Assembly (NCBI RefSeq): GCF_017874715.1
Contig: NZ_JAGGLR010000030.1
Coordinates: 62,001-126,000, forward strand
Reading direction: 5' to 3'
DNA: 64,000 nucleotides
From: Streptomyces iranensis
GTDB taxonomy: Bacteria; Actinomycetota; Actinomycetes; Streptomycetales; Streptomycetaceae
Both the position numbers and the translations under genes were made by a program. Shown here one piece after another: positions 18,145 to 27,619 of this stretch. Position 1 is the stretch's first letter. Each line of letters opens with the position of its first letter. A model generated the notes under the pieces. The model was not told the origin of the DNA and searched no databases. It saw nothing but the letters and a program-made list of their open reading frames with translations.

Positions 18145-20403
18145 ATGGCGGACATCAAGCTGATCCAGGGCCGGTACCGGCTGCTGGACCGGATCGGGCG
18201 CGGGGGAATGGGCGAGGTGTGGCGGGCGCGGGACGAGTCACTCGGCCGCCGCGTCGCCGTCAAATGCCTCAAACCGCTGGGGACGCGGCATGACCCCTCG
18301 TTCACCGGTGTGGTGCGCGAGCGCTTCCGCCGGGAGGCGCGGGTGGCCGCCGCGCTGCAGCACCGCGGGGTCACGGTGGTGCATGACTTCGGCGAGCACG
18401 AGGGCGTGCTGTACCTGGTCATGGAGCTGCTGGAGGGCCGTGACCTCGGCCGGCTGCTGGGCGACGACGCGCGCCGGCCGCTGCCGGTGCCCGAGGTGCT
18501 GGACATCGCCGAGCAGGTCGCCGAGGCCCTCGCCTACACCCATGACCAGGGCGTGGTGCACCGCGATCTGAAGCCGGCCAACATCATGCGGCTCACCGAC
18601 GGCACCGTGAAGCTCTGCGACTTCGGCATCGCCCGCCTCGGCGACGACGTCGGCTTCACCTCCCGGCTCACCGGCACCGGCGTCGCCATGGGCACCCCGC
18701 ACTACATGTCGCCCGAGCAGATCGCGGGCGGCCCGGTCGACCACCGCAGCGATCTGTACTCGCTGGGCTGTGTGCTCTACGAACTGGCCACGGGGGCACC
18801 GCCGTTCGCCCTCGACGACGCCTGGGCGATCCTCGTCGGCCACCGCCACACCCCGCCCGCCCCGCCGCGCCGCCACCGGCCCGAGCTCCCCGAGCCGTTC
18901 GAGCGCGCCGTCCTCGATCTGCTGGCCAAAGCCCCGGAGGACCGCCCGCGCGACGCCGCCGAGTTCGCCGGGCGGATCGCGCCGGGGCGCGCATCCCGGC
19001 GGCCGTCGCCGTTCCCCGAGCCGCGCGGCGCGCTCCCGGCCGCGGGACCATTGGCTCCGCGTCTTCTGACCGCCGGGCCGCCGGCTCCGCGCCTCCCGGC
19101 CTGGGCCCGCCGGATGACCACCGGGTCCAAGGCGCACACCGGCGGTGTGGGACTGCTGTCGGCGACCCCGCCCGACGCGTCGGCCGGGCTCACCGGCGCC
19201 TGGACCGGGGGCCGCGGCACCGCTGACCCCGCCGCGCCGACCCCGCCGGGGGTGCGGGCCCGGTTCGCCGAGCGGCACCGCGCCGGACTGGACCTGGGGC
19301 GGGCGGGCCGCTGGGCGGAGGCCGTGGAAACCCACCGCGCGGTGGCCGTCGAGCGCGAGCGCGCACTGGGCGCCGACCACCCCGACACCCTCGCCGGCCG
19401 CTACGAGATCGCCTTCGCCCTCGGGGTCCTGGGCCGCCCCGGCGACGCGCTGCGCGAGTACGAGCGGGTCGCGGCGGGCCGCCGACGCGTCCTGGGCCCC
19501 GACCATCCGGACACCCTCGCCGCCCGCCAGGAGACCGCGTTCACCCTGGGCCGCCTCGGCCGCTTCACCGAGGCCCAGGACGTCTACACCGCCGTGCTCG
19601 CCGCCCGCGAGCGGACCATCGGCGCCGACCACCCCGACACTCTGCGCTGCCGCCACAACCTCGCCTTCAACCTGGGCTGTCTGGGGCGCCGGGCGGAGGC
19701 GTACCGGATGGCGGAGCGGGTGGCCGCGGCCCGCGCCCGGGTGCTGGGCCCCGACCACCCCGACACGCTGGTCACCCGCTACGAGGTGGCGTGCGCCCTC
19801 GGCCGCCTCGACCGCTTGGGGGAGGCCCTGGGCATCTTCCGCGAGGTGGCCGCCGCCCGCGCCCGCACCCTCGGCCCCCACCACCCCGACACCCTCGCGG
19901 CCCGCTATGAGATCGGCGCCGGTCTGGGGCGGCTGGACCGGGGCGAGGAGGCCCTCGCGGTCTACCGCGCGCTGGTCGAGGACCGCACCCGCGCCCAGGG
20001 CCCGGCCGATCCGGAGACCCTGCGCGCCCGGCACGGCCTCGGTGTCGGCCTGGGGCGGCTGGGCCGCTGGGAGGAGGCGCTCGCCGAGGCGCGGGAGGTC
20101 TGCGCCCTGCGTGAGCGCACCCTGGGCCCGGACCACCCCGACACCCTGGTCAGCCGTCGCGAGGTGGCCGTCGCCCTGGGCTGGCTCGGCCGCTGGTCCG
20201 ACGCGCTGACCGGCTACCGCCGGGTGACCCGCGCCCGCGTGCGCGTCCTGGGCCCCGACCACCCCGACACCCTGGTCAGCCGCGGTGACGAGGCGCACTG
20301 CCAGGAGCGGCTGGGCCGCCGCGGAGAGACGGCCGGGACGGCTGAAGCGGCCGAGACAGCCGAGGCGGCCGAAACGGCGGGGCGGCGGGCGCGGCGGAGG
20401 TGA
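18145..20403 (+). CDS. Serine/threonine protein kinase with C-terminal kinesin-light-chain-type TPRs
   Basis: A 752-residue Hanks-type kinase. The kinase domain (about residues 8-275) has the glycine loop GRGGMGEVW, the lysine in VAVKCLK, the catalytic loop HRDLKPANIM, DFG, and the activation segment GTPHYMSPEQ, all intact. A Pro/Ala-rich linker follows. From about residue 385 to the end are eight 42-residue tetratricopeptide repeats, each marked by LGPDHPDTL or a variant. Most bacterial kinases of this type have a transmembrane helix and sensor domain; none is visible here, so this is a soluble kinase whose TPR array probably binds a partner or substrate. The ATG is preceded by GGGGGAG. The C terminus is a low-complexity Glu/Ala stretch ending in arginines. 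Confidence 0.9.
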   Translation: MADIKLIQGRYRLLDRIGRGGMGEVWRARDESLGRRVAVKCLKPLGTRHDPSFTGVVRERFRREARVAAALQHRGVTVVHDFGEHEGVLYLVMELLEGRDLGRLLGDDARRPLPVPEVLDIAEQVAEALAYTHDQGVVHRDLKPANIMRLTDGTVKLCDFGIARLGDDVGFTSRLTGTGVAMGTPHYMSPEQIAGGPVDHRSDLYSLGCVLYELATGAPPFALDDAWAILVGHRHTPPAPPRRHRPELPEPFERAVLDLLAKAPEDRPRDAAEFAGRIAPGRASRRPSPFPEPRGALPAAGPLAPRLLTAGPPAPRLPAWARRMTTGSKAHTGGVGLLSATPPDASAGLTGAWTGGRGTADPAAPTPPGVRARFAERHRAGLDLGRAGRWAEAVETHRAVAVERERALGADHPDTLAGRYEIAFALGVLGRPGDALREYERVAAGRRRVLGPDHPDTLAARQETAFTLGRLGRFTEAQDVYTAVLAARERTIGADHPDTLRCRHNLAFNLGCLGRRAEAYRMAERVAAARARVLGPDHPDTLVTRYEVACALGRLDRLGEALGIFREVAAARARTLGPHHPDTLAARYEIGAGLGRLDRGEEALAVYRALVEDRTRAQGPADPETLRARHGLGVGLGRLGRWEEALAEAREVCALRERTLGPDHPDTLVSRREVAVALGWLGRWSDALTGYRRVTRARVRVLGPDHPDTLVSRGDEAHCQERLGRRGETAGTAEAAETAEAAETAGRRARRR

Positions 20404-20477
20404 TCTCCGGCGGCGGGGTTGACCTCCGGCGGCAGGGTTGATCCCCGGCGGCAGGGTTGATCTCCGGCGGCGGGGTG
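20402..20477. repeat. Four tandem 19-bp repeats
   Basis: The unit GATCTCCGGCGGCGGGGTT is present four times at exact 19-base steps with two or three substitutions per copy. It begins at the kinase stop codon and fills most of the gap to the next gene. Confidence 0.8.
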
Positions 20478-20544
20478 CTCCCCGCGGCCGAGGTGATCCC
20501 CCGGCGGCCTGGCCCCGGCGATCACCGCGTGCTAACCAGAGGGC

Positions 20545-22101
20545 ATGTCTCACAGCGATGCGTACGACGTCGTCATCGTCGGCGGTGGTCACAACGGTCT
20601 GGTCGCCGCCGCGTACCTCGCCCGCGCCGGGCGGAGCGTGCTGGTGCTCGAGCGCCTCGGCCACACCGGTGGCGCGGCCGTGTCCACGCGGCCCTATCCC
20701 GGGGTGGACGCACGGCTGTCCCGCTACTCCTACCTGGTCAGCCTGTTGCCGCGGCGGATCGTCGACGACCTCGGACTGCGCTTCGCGGTGCGCAAGCGCG
20801 CGGTGTCCTCGTACACGCCCGACGTCCGGGGCGGGCGCCCCACCGGGCTGCTGGTGGACACCGCCGCCACGGGCAGGACGCGTGCCGCGTTCGAGCGGCT
20901 GACCGGGTCGGAGCGGGAGTACGCGTCCTGGGAGCGGTTCTACGGCATGACCCAGCGCGTCGCCGAGCGGGTCTTCCCCACGCTGACCGAGCCGCTGCCC
21001 ACCCGGGAGGAGCTGCGGACGCGGATCGGGGACGACGCGGCGTGGCAGGCGCTGTTCGAGCGGCCGCTGGGGGAGGCGATCGAGGCCGCGTTCGACGACG
21101 ACCTCGTCCGGGGCGTGGTCCTCACCGACGCGCTCATCGGCACCTTCGCCCAGGCCCACGACCCGTCGCTGCGTCAGAACCGCTGCTTCCTGTACCACGT
21201 GATCGGCGGCGGCACCGGCGACTGGGACGTTCCCGTCGGCGGCATGGGCGCGCTCACCGACGCCCTCGCCGACGCCGCCCGCGCGGCGGGCGCGCGGATC
21301 GCTACCGGGCGCGAGGTCACGTCCATCGCCACCGATGGCACCTCGGCCGAGGTGCGGTACGAGGGCGAGGCGGGGGAGGGCACCGCGGCCGCCCGGTACG
21401 TGCTCGTCGGGGCGGCGCCGCGCGAGCTGGCCCGGCTGCTGGGCGAGCAGCCGCCCGCCCCGCCCGCCGAAGGGGCACAGCTCAAGGTGAACATGGTGCT
21501 GCGCAGGCTGCCCGCGCTGCGCGACCGCGAGGTGGACCCGCGCGAGGCGTTCTCCGGGACGTTCCACATCGGCGAGGGGTACGGCGCGCTGGAGGAGGCG
21601 TACCGCCAGGCGGCCGCGGGGGAGCTGCCCCACCGGCCGCCGTCGGAGATCTACTGCCACTCGCTGACCGACCCGTCGATCCTCGGCCCGGACCTCGCCC
21701 GCGAGGGCTATCAGACCCTGACCCTGTTCGGACTGCACACCCCCGCCCGGCTGTTCACCGAGGACAACGACGGCGCGCGCACCGCGCTGCTGCGCGCCAC
21801 CCTCGCGGAGCTGGACGCCCATCTCGCCGAGCCGATCACCGGCTGTCTGGCCCAGGACGCCGACGGGCGGCCGTGTATCGAGGCCAAGACCCCGCTGGAC
21901 CTGGACGCCGACCTGCGGCTGCCCGGCGGCAACATCTTCCACCGGGACCTGGCCTTTCCATACGCCCAGGAGGGCACCGGCCGCTGGGGTGTGGAGACGC
22001 GCCACGCCAATGTGCTGCTGTGCGGCGCGGGCGCGGTGCGCGGCGGCGGGGTGAGCGGGATCCCCGGGCACAACGCGGCCATGGCGGTGCTGGAGAAGTG
22101 A
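20545..22101 (+). CDS. FAD-dependent oxidoreductase, phytoene-desaturase/PYROXD2-like
   Basis: A 518-residue flavoprotein. The N-terminal dinucleotide-binding motif is DVVIVGGGHNGLVAAAYLAR, and VLVLERLGHTGGAA completes the fold. The C-terminal FAD contact is GAGAVRGGGVSGIPGHNAA. Relatives include carotenoid desaturases and the animal PYROXD2 family. There is no phytoene synthase or carotenoid gene nearby, so a PYROXD2-type role in lipid or small-molecule oxidation is more likely. It stands before a run of lipid-catabolism genes and may belong with them, but the palindrome at 22150 suggests that the next gene has its own promoter. Confidence 0.82.
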   Translation: MSHSDAYDVVIVGGGHNGLVAAAYLARAGRSVLVLERLGHTGGAAVSTRPYPGVDARLSRYSYLVSLLPRRIVDDLGLRFAVRKRAVSSYTPDVRGGRPTGLLVDTAATGRTRAAFERLTGSEREYASWERFYGMTQRVAERVFPTLTEPLPTREELRTRIGDDAAWQALFERPLGEAIEAAFDDDLVRGVVLTDALIGTFAQAHDPSLRQNRCFLYHVIGGGTGDWDVPVGGMGALTDALADAARAAGARIATGREVTSIATDGTSAEVRYEGEAGEGTAAARYVLVGAAPRELARLLGEQPPAPPAEGAQLKVNMVLRRLPALRDREVDPREAFSGTFHIGEGYGALEEAYRQAAAGELPHRPPSEIYCHSLTDPSILGPDLAREGYQTLTLFGLHTPARLFTEDNDGARTALLRATLAELDAHLAEPITGCLAQDADGRPCIEAKTPLDLDADLRLPGGNIFHRDLAFPYAQEGTGRWGVETRHANVLLCGAGAVRGGGVSGIPGHNAAMAVLEK

Positions 22102-22149
22102 CCCCCCGGAGCCCTCCGGACGGCCCGGGGACGGTTTTCTTGCGCCGAA

Positions 22150-22166
22150 TCTGACGTAGCGTCAGA
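22150..22166. promoter_or_regulatory. Palindromic operator before nitronate monooxygenase gene
   Basis: TCTGACGTAGCGTCAGA, 43 bases before the ATG at 22210. It shares TCTGAC-nn-AGC-n-TCAGA with the site at 27623, upstream of the FadD19/EchA19-like pair. A shared regulator is likely but not identified. Confidence 0.6.
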
Positions 22167-22209
22167 AAAACTCTTCCTTCGTCCGGCGCCCTGCGGCATC
22201 CTGCCGCCC

Positions 22210-23313
22210 ATGCAGACGGAGCTGAGCACAAGGCTGGGTGTCGAGCACGCCGTCTTCGGCTTCACGCCGTTCCCCGCCGTGGCCGCGGCGATCAGCCGGG
22301 CCGGCGGCTTCGGCGTGCTCGGCGCGGTCCGCTACGGCGCGGGCGAGGAGCTGGCCCGCGACCTTGACTGGATGGAGGCGCACACCGACGGCAGACCGTA
22401 CGGCCTGGACGTCGTCATGCCCGCGAAGAAGGTGGAGGGGGTCACCGAGGCCGATATCGAGGCGATGATCCCCGAAGGCCACCGCGCGTTCGTCCGGGAG
22501 ACCCTCGCCAAGCACGGCGTCCCCGAGCTGGCCGAGGGCGAGGTGTCCGGCTGGCGGATCACCGGCTGGCTCGAGCAGGTGGCCCGCAGCCAGCTCGACG
22601 TGGCCTTCGACTACCCCGTGAAACTCCTGGCCAACGCCCTGGGATCACCCCCGGCCGATGTCGTCGCCCGCGCCCATGACCACGGCATCCTCGTGGCCGC
22701 CCTCGCGGGCAGCGCCCGCCACGCCCTCCACCACAAGGAGGCCGGGCTGGATGTCATCGTCGCCCAGGGCTACGAGGCGGGCGGCCACACCGGTGAGATC
22801 GCCTCCATGGTGCTCACCCCCGAGGTGGTGCGGGCCGTGGACCCGCTGCCCGTGCTCGCCGCGGGCGGCATCGGCAGCGGTGAGCAGATCGCCGCCGGGC
22901 TGGCGCTGGGCGCCCAGGGCGTGTGGATCGGCTCCCTCTGGCTCACCACCGAGGAGGCCGAACTCCATTCGGCGGCCCTCATCCGCAAGCTGCTGGCGGC
23001 CGGATCCGGGGACACCGTGCGCTCCCGCGCCCTCACCGGCAAGCCCGCCCGCCAGCTGCGCACCGAGTGGACCGACGCCTGGGAGGGCCCGGACGGCCCT
23101 GGGCCGCTGCCCATGCCGCTCCAGGGGCTGCTGGTGGCCGAGGCCGTCTCCCGCATCCAGAAGTACGAGGTGGAACCGCTGCTCGGGACGCCGGTCGGCC
23201 AGATCGTCGGCCGGATGGACTCCGTCCGCCCGGTGCAAGCGGTCTTCGACGAGCTGACCCGCGGCTTCGAGCGCGCCATCGACCGCGTCAACCGTATCGC
23301 CGGACGCGCCTGA
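22210..23313 (+). CDS. Nitronate monooxygenase / 2-nitropropane dioxygenase-like FMN protein
   Basis: TIM-barrel FMN enzyme of 367 residues. Family motifs are GVLGAVRYG near the N terminus, VAQGYEAGGHTGE (the catalytic-His region) and LAAGGIGSGEQIAAGLALGAQGVWIGS for the phosphate-binding loop (its core is AAGGIGSG). Genes of this family also occur in mycobacterial sterol-ring degradation loci, where their role is not nitroalkane oxidation. The neighbouring acyl-CoA synthetases support an acyl-CoA-related role here. It is followed after 93 bases by an acyl-CoA synthetase in the same direction. Confidence 0.85.
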   Translation: MQTELSTRLGVEHAVFGFTPFPAVAAAISRAGGFGVLGAVRYGAGEELARDLDWMEAHTDGRPYGLDVVMPAKKVEGVTEADIEAMIPEGHRAFVRETLAKHGVPELAEGEVSGWRITGWLEQVARSQLDVAFDYPVKLLANALGSPPADVVARAHDHGILVAALAGSARHALHHKEAGLDVIVAQGYEAGGHTGEIASMVLTPEVVRAVDPLPVLAAGGIGSGEQIAAGLALGAQGVWIGSLWLTTEEAELHSAALIRKLLAAGSGDTVRSRALTGKPARQLRTEWTDAWEGPDGPGPLPMPLQGLLVAEAVSRIQKYEVEPLLGTPVGQIVGRMDSVRPVQAVFDELTRGFERAIDRVNRIAGRA

Positions 23314-23406
23314 GCGCGCCCGCCCCGCACACCACCGCCCACCCCGTCCATCCACCCCCGTTCGACATTCCCCTGACCCCGCCGTCAGAAGGAGGACCGG
23401 ACCGCC

Positions 23407-24978
23407 ATGTCCCCTACACCCAACGGCTTCTGGGCCCAGGCCGCGCTCGAGCCCGACCGCACCGTGCTCATCGCCCCGGACGGCGAGGAGTGGACCGCCG
23501 GGCGGCTGCACAGCGCGTGCAACCGGCTCGTCGCCGGGCTGCGCGCCGCCGGGCTGCGCCGCGGCGACGCCCTGGCGGTCGTCCTGCCCAACGGGGTGGA
23601 GTTCTTCGTCGCCGCGCTCGCCGCCACCCAGGCCGGGCTCTATCTGGTGCCGGTCAACCACCATCTGGTCGGCCCCGAGATCGCCTGGATCGTCTCCGAC
23701 TCCGGCGCCAAGGTGCTGATCGCGCATGAGCGCTACGGCGGGCAGGCGGCCGCGGCCGCCGACGAGGCCGGGCTGCCCGCGACCCACCGCTACGCCGTCG
23801 GCGCCATCGACGGCTTCCGCCCGTACGCCGAGCTCCTCGAGGGGCAGCCGGAGGAGCCGCCCGCCGACCGTGAGCTGGGCTGGGTGATGAACTACACCTC
23901 CGGCACCACGGGCCGGCCGCGCGGAATCCGCCGTGCGCTGACCGGCAAGCTCCCCGAGGAGAGCCACCTCGGCGGCTTCCTGCGGTTCTTCGGCATCACC
24001 CCGCGCGCCGAGGAGCCCGACCACGTCCATCTGGTGTGCTCACCGCTCTACCACACCGCCGTCCTGCAGTTCGCGAGCTCCTCCCTGCACATCGGTCATC
24101 CCCTGGTGCTCATGGACAAGTGGACGCCCCAGGAGATGCTGCGCCTGATCGACACCTACCGCTGTACGCACACCCATATGGTGCCGACCCAGTTCCACCG
24201 GCTGCTCGCCCTCCCCGACGAGGTCAAGCGGTCCTACGACGTCTCGTCGATGCGCCACGCCATCCACGGCGCCGCGCCCTGCCCCGACCACGTCAAGCGC
24301 GGGATGATCGACTGGTGGGGCGGCTGTGTCGAGGAGTACTACGCGGCCAGCGAGGGCGGCGGCGCCTTCGCCACCGCCGAGGACTGGCTGAAGAAACCGG
24401 GGACCGTCGGCCGCCCCTGGCCCATCAGCGAGATCGCCATCTTCGACGACGAGGGAACCCGGCTCGCCGCCGGTGAACTCGGCACCGTCTACATGAAGAT
24501 GAGCACCGGGGGCTTCGCCTACCACAAGGACAAGTCCAAGACCGAGAAGAACCGCATCGGCGACTTCTTCACCGTCGGCGACCTCGGCCTCCTGGACGAG
24601 GACGGCTATCTCTACCTCCGCGACCGCAAGATCGATCTGATCATCTCCGGCGGGGTCAACATCTACCCCGCCGAGATCGAGGCCGCGCTGCTCACCCATC
24701 CGGCCGTGGCCGACGCCGCCGCCTTCGGGATCCCCCACGAGGACTGGGGCGAGCAGGTCATCGCGGTCGTGGAGCCCGCCGAGGGGCATGCGCCGGGGCC
24801 CGGTCTGGCCGAGGAGATCCTCGCCCACTGCACCACCCGGCTCGCGGGCTACAAATGCCCCAAGTCGGTGGAGTTCATCGCCGAGATGCCGCGCGACCCC
24901 AACGGCAAGCTCTACAAGCGGCGGCTGCGCGAGCCGTACTGGGAGGGTGCGGTCGACGCGGGCCGGACCCCACATTGA
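23407..24978 (+). CDS. AMP-forming acyl-CoA synthetase
   Basis: An ANL-superfamily ligase of 523 residues that activates a carboxylic acid as acyl-AMP and then acyl-CoA. The phosphate loop is NYTSGTTGRPRGIRRAL. Other motifs are YYAASEGGG (adenine/acid site), TVGDLGLLDEDGYLYLRDR (ATP-binding Asp) and the hinge RKIDLIISGGVNIYPAEIE. The catalytic Lys is in RDPNGKLYKRRL. The ATG has GGAGGA ten bases upstream. It probably forms an operon with the nitronate monooxygenase gene. The substrate is not readable, and similarity is to FadD4-type enzymes rather than to long-chain synthetases. Confidence 0.88.
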   Translation: MSPTPNGFWAQAALEPDRTVLIAPDGEEWTAGRLHSACNRLVAGLRAAGLRRGDALAVVLPNGVEFFVAALAATQAGLYLVPVNHHLVGPEIAWIVSDSGAKVLIAHERYGGQAAAAADEAGLPATHRYAVGAIDGFRPYAELLEGQPEEPPADRELGWVMNYTSGTTGRPRGIRRALTGKLPEESHLGGFLRFFGITPRAEEPDHVHLVCSPLYHTAVLQFASSSLHIGHPLVLMDKWTPQEMLRLIDTYRCTHTHMVPTQFHRLLALPDEVKRSYDVSSMRHAIHGAAPCPDHVKRGMIDWWGGCVEEYYAASEGGGAFATAEDWLKKPGTVGRPWPISEIAIFDDEGTRLAAGELGTVYMKMSTGGFAYHKDKSKTEKNRIGDFFTVGDLGLLDEDGYLYLRDRKIDLIISGGVNIYPAEIEAALLTHPAVADAAAFGIPHEDWGEQVIAVVEPAEGHAPGPGLAEEILAHCTTRLAGYKCPKSVEFIAEMPRDPNGKLYKRRLREPYWEGAVDAGRTPH

Positions 24979-25174
24979 GCGTGGGGTTGGCCGCGACGGC
25001 CCGCCCGATCCATCTCGCTCACGGGGCCGGTTCCGCTTCCCGTGGGACCGGTTCCCGTGGGACCGGCCCCGTGGCGTGCTCGCGGTGCGGCGCCCTATCG
25101 TTCCAGGACCCGCCACCCGGACCCCTGGACGATGGTGCGGGCCCGCCCGTACCGTCGAGAGAGGAACCTCGCCC

Positions 25175-25780
25175 ATGCGACCGCATCCGTCCCCGCGTCA
25201 TGCGCTGATCGCCGTGCTGGCCGCCACCGTGCTGGCCACTGGGGCCACCGCCGCCGTCGCCGCACCGGCCGGTTCGGCCCGTGTCCAGCAGGGCACCCTG
25301 CGGCCGCTGGTCGACCTGTCCGCGCAGCGGGTCCTGGTGGCCGACGAGGTCGCCGCCGCGAAGTGGGGCACGGACAGCCCGATCGACGACCCGGCGCGGG
25401 AGCGGGAGGTGCTGGAGGCGGTGGCGCGGCAGGCCGAGGAGCTGGGCGCCGACCCGGTGGCCACATCGAGGATCTTCCGCGACCAGATCGAGGCCAGCAA
25501 GGTCGTCCAGCGCGGCCTCTACGGCCGTTGGGACGCCGACCCCTCACAGGCGCCCACCGAACGTCCCGACCTCGGCCGGGTCCGGCTGGAGATCAACCGG
25601 ATCAACGGCGAACTCGTGCGCGCCATCGCGGACTCGGCGGCCGTGCGCGAGTCCCCCTCCTGCGTGGGACACCTCACGGCGGGGGCCGCCGCGGTGGTCC
25701 ACGGGCGGCGTCTGGACCCGCTGCACACCGTGGCGCTGGGCCGTTCGCTGCCCTCGGTGTGCGAGCGCGGAGCGCCGTAA
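25175..25780 (+). CDS. Secreted chorismate mutase (AroQ gamma type)
   Basis: Converts chorismate to prephenate outside the cytoplasm. The 201-residue precursor has a signal peptide of about 30 residues (hydrophobic ALIAVLAATVLATGATAAVAA, cleavage near AVA-AP). The mature part is an all-helical AroQ-gamma domain. LSAQRVLVADEVAAAKWG carries the Arg and Lys that contact chorismate in the M. tuberculosis secreted enzyme. DPAREREVL supplies the second Arg, and IFRDQIEASKVVQ supplies an acidic active-site residue. Two late Cys (in SPSCVGHL and SVCERG) can form the disulfide seen in that enzyme. The ATG has GAGAGGAA upstream. Its place between two acyl-CoA synthetases looks unrelated to its chemistry. 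Confidence 0.9.
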   Translation: MRPHPSPRHALIAVLAATVLATGATAAVAAPAGSARVQQGTLRPLVDLSAQRVLVADEVAAAKWGTDSPIDDPAREREVLEAVARQAEELGADPVATSRIFRDQIEASKVVQRGLYGRWDADPSQAPTERPDLGRVRLEINRINGELVRAIADSAAVRESPSCVGHLTAGAAAVVHGRRLDPLHTVALGRSLPSVCERGAP

Positions 25781-25908
25781 GGCGGCGGTCAGGGCACGCG
25801 GCGGTCGTTGAGGGCCGGCGAGAGGCACAGGAGGAAGGCTGTCCGTTACGGGAGTCGCGGGAGTCACAGGCGGTGGGGCCGCCCGGTCAGCCCAGTGGGC
25901 GCGGCGGT

Positions 25909-27537
25909 TCATCCACCGTGCGAGGTGTCCTGGTCCGCTCCCTCCGCCACCGCCCGCGCCCAGCGGTAGTCCGCCTTGCCGCTGGGGGAGCGCTGGATGC
26001 GGTCGGTGAAGACGACCGTACGGGGGATCTTGTAGCCCGCGAGCCGCTCCCGGCAGTGGTCGCGGACCGCGTCGGCGGTGAGCCCGGTCGCCCCCGTACG
26101 GGGCTGGACGACGGCCGCCACGCGATGGCCCCAGCGGGTGTCCGGCACGCCCGCCACCAGCGCGTCGTACACCTCCGGATGGGCTTTCAGGGCCTGTTCG
26201 ACCTCCTCCGGATAGACCTTCTCGCCCCCGGTGTTGATGCACTGGGAACCGCGCCCGAGGACGGTGATCACACCGTTCTCGTCGACGGTCGCCATGTCGC
26301 CGAGCAGCACCCAGCGCTCCCCGTCCGCCTCGAAGAACGTCTCGGCGGTCTTCTTCGGGTCGTTGTAGTAGCCGAGCGGCACATGGCCGCGCTGGGCGAT
26401 CCGGCCGGGCTCACCGGGTGCCACCGGGGCGAGGGTGGCCGGGTCCACCACCGTCGTCCGGGCGTTGACGCGCAGCCGGAAGCCCTTCTCGGGGCCGGAG
26501 TCGGCGGTGGCCGTGCCGTTGAACCCGGACTCCGAGGAGCCGAAGTTGTTCAGTAGCAGGGTGTGCGGGGAGAGCTCGGCGAACTGGGCGCGTACGGTCT
26601 CCGAGAGGATCGCGCCCGAGCTGCTGACGCTGAGCAGCGAGGAGAGATCGGTGCCCTTGAGGGGGCCGGTCAGGGCGTCCACCAGGGGCCGCAGCATCGC
26701 GTCGCCGACCAGCGAGACCGCCGTGACCTTCTCCTCCTCGATGGTCCTCAGCACCGCCTCCGGCATGAACTTCCGGTGCAGCACCACCTTCTGACCGAAG
26801 TTGAACGCGATGAAGGCCGTAAGGGTGGAGGTTCCGTGCATCAGCGGCGGGGTGGGGAAGAAGACCAGTCCCTCGCCGCCCGCGGCCACCCGCTCGGCCA
26901 GCTCCTCCGGGCGCTCGACGGGCTGGCCGGTCGGGGCGCCGCCGCCCAGCCCGGAGAAGAAGAGGTCCTCCTGCCGCCAGACCACGCCCTTGGGCATCCC
27001 GGTGGTGCCGCCGGTGTAGATGATGAAGCGGTCGTCGGCGGACCGGGCCGGGAAGCCGCGCTCGGGCGACCCGGACGCCTCGGCGTCGGTGAACGCCACG
27101 GAGGGGCCGGGGCCGTCCTCGGTGCCGACCCGCACCAGATGGCGCAGGGTGCCGGTGTGGGGCAGCGCGGCGGCCACCCGTTCGCCGAACTCGGCGTCGT
27201 AGACCAGCGCGGCCAGCTCCGCGTCCCGGTAGAGGTAGACCAACTCATCTTCTACGTAGCGGTAGTTGACGTTCACCGGCACCGCCCGGATCTTCAGGCA
27301 GGCCAGCGCGGTCTGGAGATACTCCACGCCGTTGCACAGATGCAGTCCGACATGCTCGCCCGGGGCGATACCGCTGTCCATCAGATGGTGGCCGAGCCGG
27401 TTGGCGGCCGCGTCCAGCTGGGCGTAGCCGAGCCGTCGTTCGGCCCCGGTGCCGGGCTGGTCGAGGTGGACCAGCGCCTCTCTGTCGGGCACCGTGTCGA
27501 CGATCGACTCGAACAGGTCGGCAAGGTTGTACTCCAT
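25909..27537 (-). CDS. FadD19-like acyl-CoA synthetase
   Basis: A 542-residue AMP-forming ligase. IIYTGGTTGMPKGVVW is the phosphate loop with TGGTTG, as in the steroid-acid FadD17/FadD19 group. NNFGSSESGFNG is the acid site, LLGDMATVDENGVITVLGRGS contains the ATP-binding Asp, and SPSGKADYRWA carries the catalytic Lys. It is divergent from an EchA19-like hydratase, the same arrangement as fadD19 and echA19 in M. tuberculosis (Rv3515c/Rv3516). FadD19 there activates sterol C24/C26 side-chain acids, so side-chain activation is the best guess here. Two palindromes lie in the shared promoter. Confidence 0.85.
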   Translation of the reverse strand: MEYNLADLFESIVDTVPDREALVHLDQPGTGAERRLGYAQLDAAANRLGHHLMDSGIAPGEHVGLHLCNGVEYLQTALACLKIRAVPVNVNYRYVEDELVYLYRDAELAALVYDAEFGERVAAALPHTGTLRHLVRVGTEDGPGPSVAFTDAEASGSPERGFPARSADDRFIIYTGGTTGMPKGVVWRQEDLFFSGLGGGAPTGQPVERPEELAERVAAGGEGLVFFPTPPLMHGTSTLTAFIAFNFGQKVVLHRKFMPEAVLRTIEEEKVTAVSLVGDAMLRPLVDALTGPLKGTDLSSLLSVSSSGAILSETVRAQFAELSPHTLLLNNFGSSESGFNGTATADSGPEKGFRLRVNARTTVVDPATLAPVAPGEPGRIAQRGHVPLGYYNDPKKTAETFFEADGERWVLLGDMATVDENGVITVLGRGSQCINTGGEKVYPEEVEQALKAHPEVYDALVAGVPDTRWGHRVAAVVQPRTGATGLTADAVRDHCRERLAGYKIPRTVVFTDRIQRSPSGKADYRWARAVAEGADQDTSHGG

Positions 27538-27619
27538 GTCTCCTCCTGACCCCTCGATCCGGCGGCTCGGCGCTCATTAGAGCCGCGCCGGGATGAGGTG
27601 GGAAGGGCTGCGGAACAAG

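Noticed and set aside
18238..22071. A 1277-codon open frame on the minus strand opposite the kinase and oxidoreductase genes
   Set aside because: It is a shadow of two well-supported genes. Its product has no known domain and is low-complexity Gly/Ala/Arg/Gln, as expected from the complement of high-GC coding DNA.
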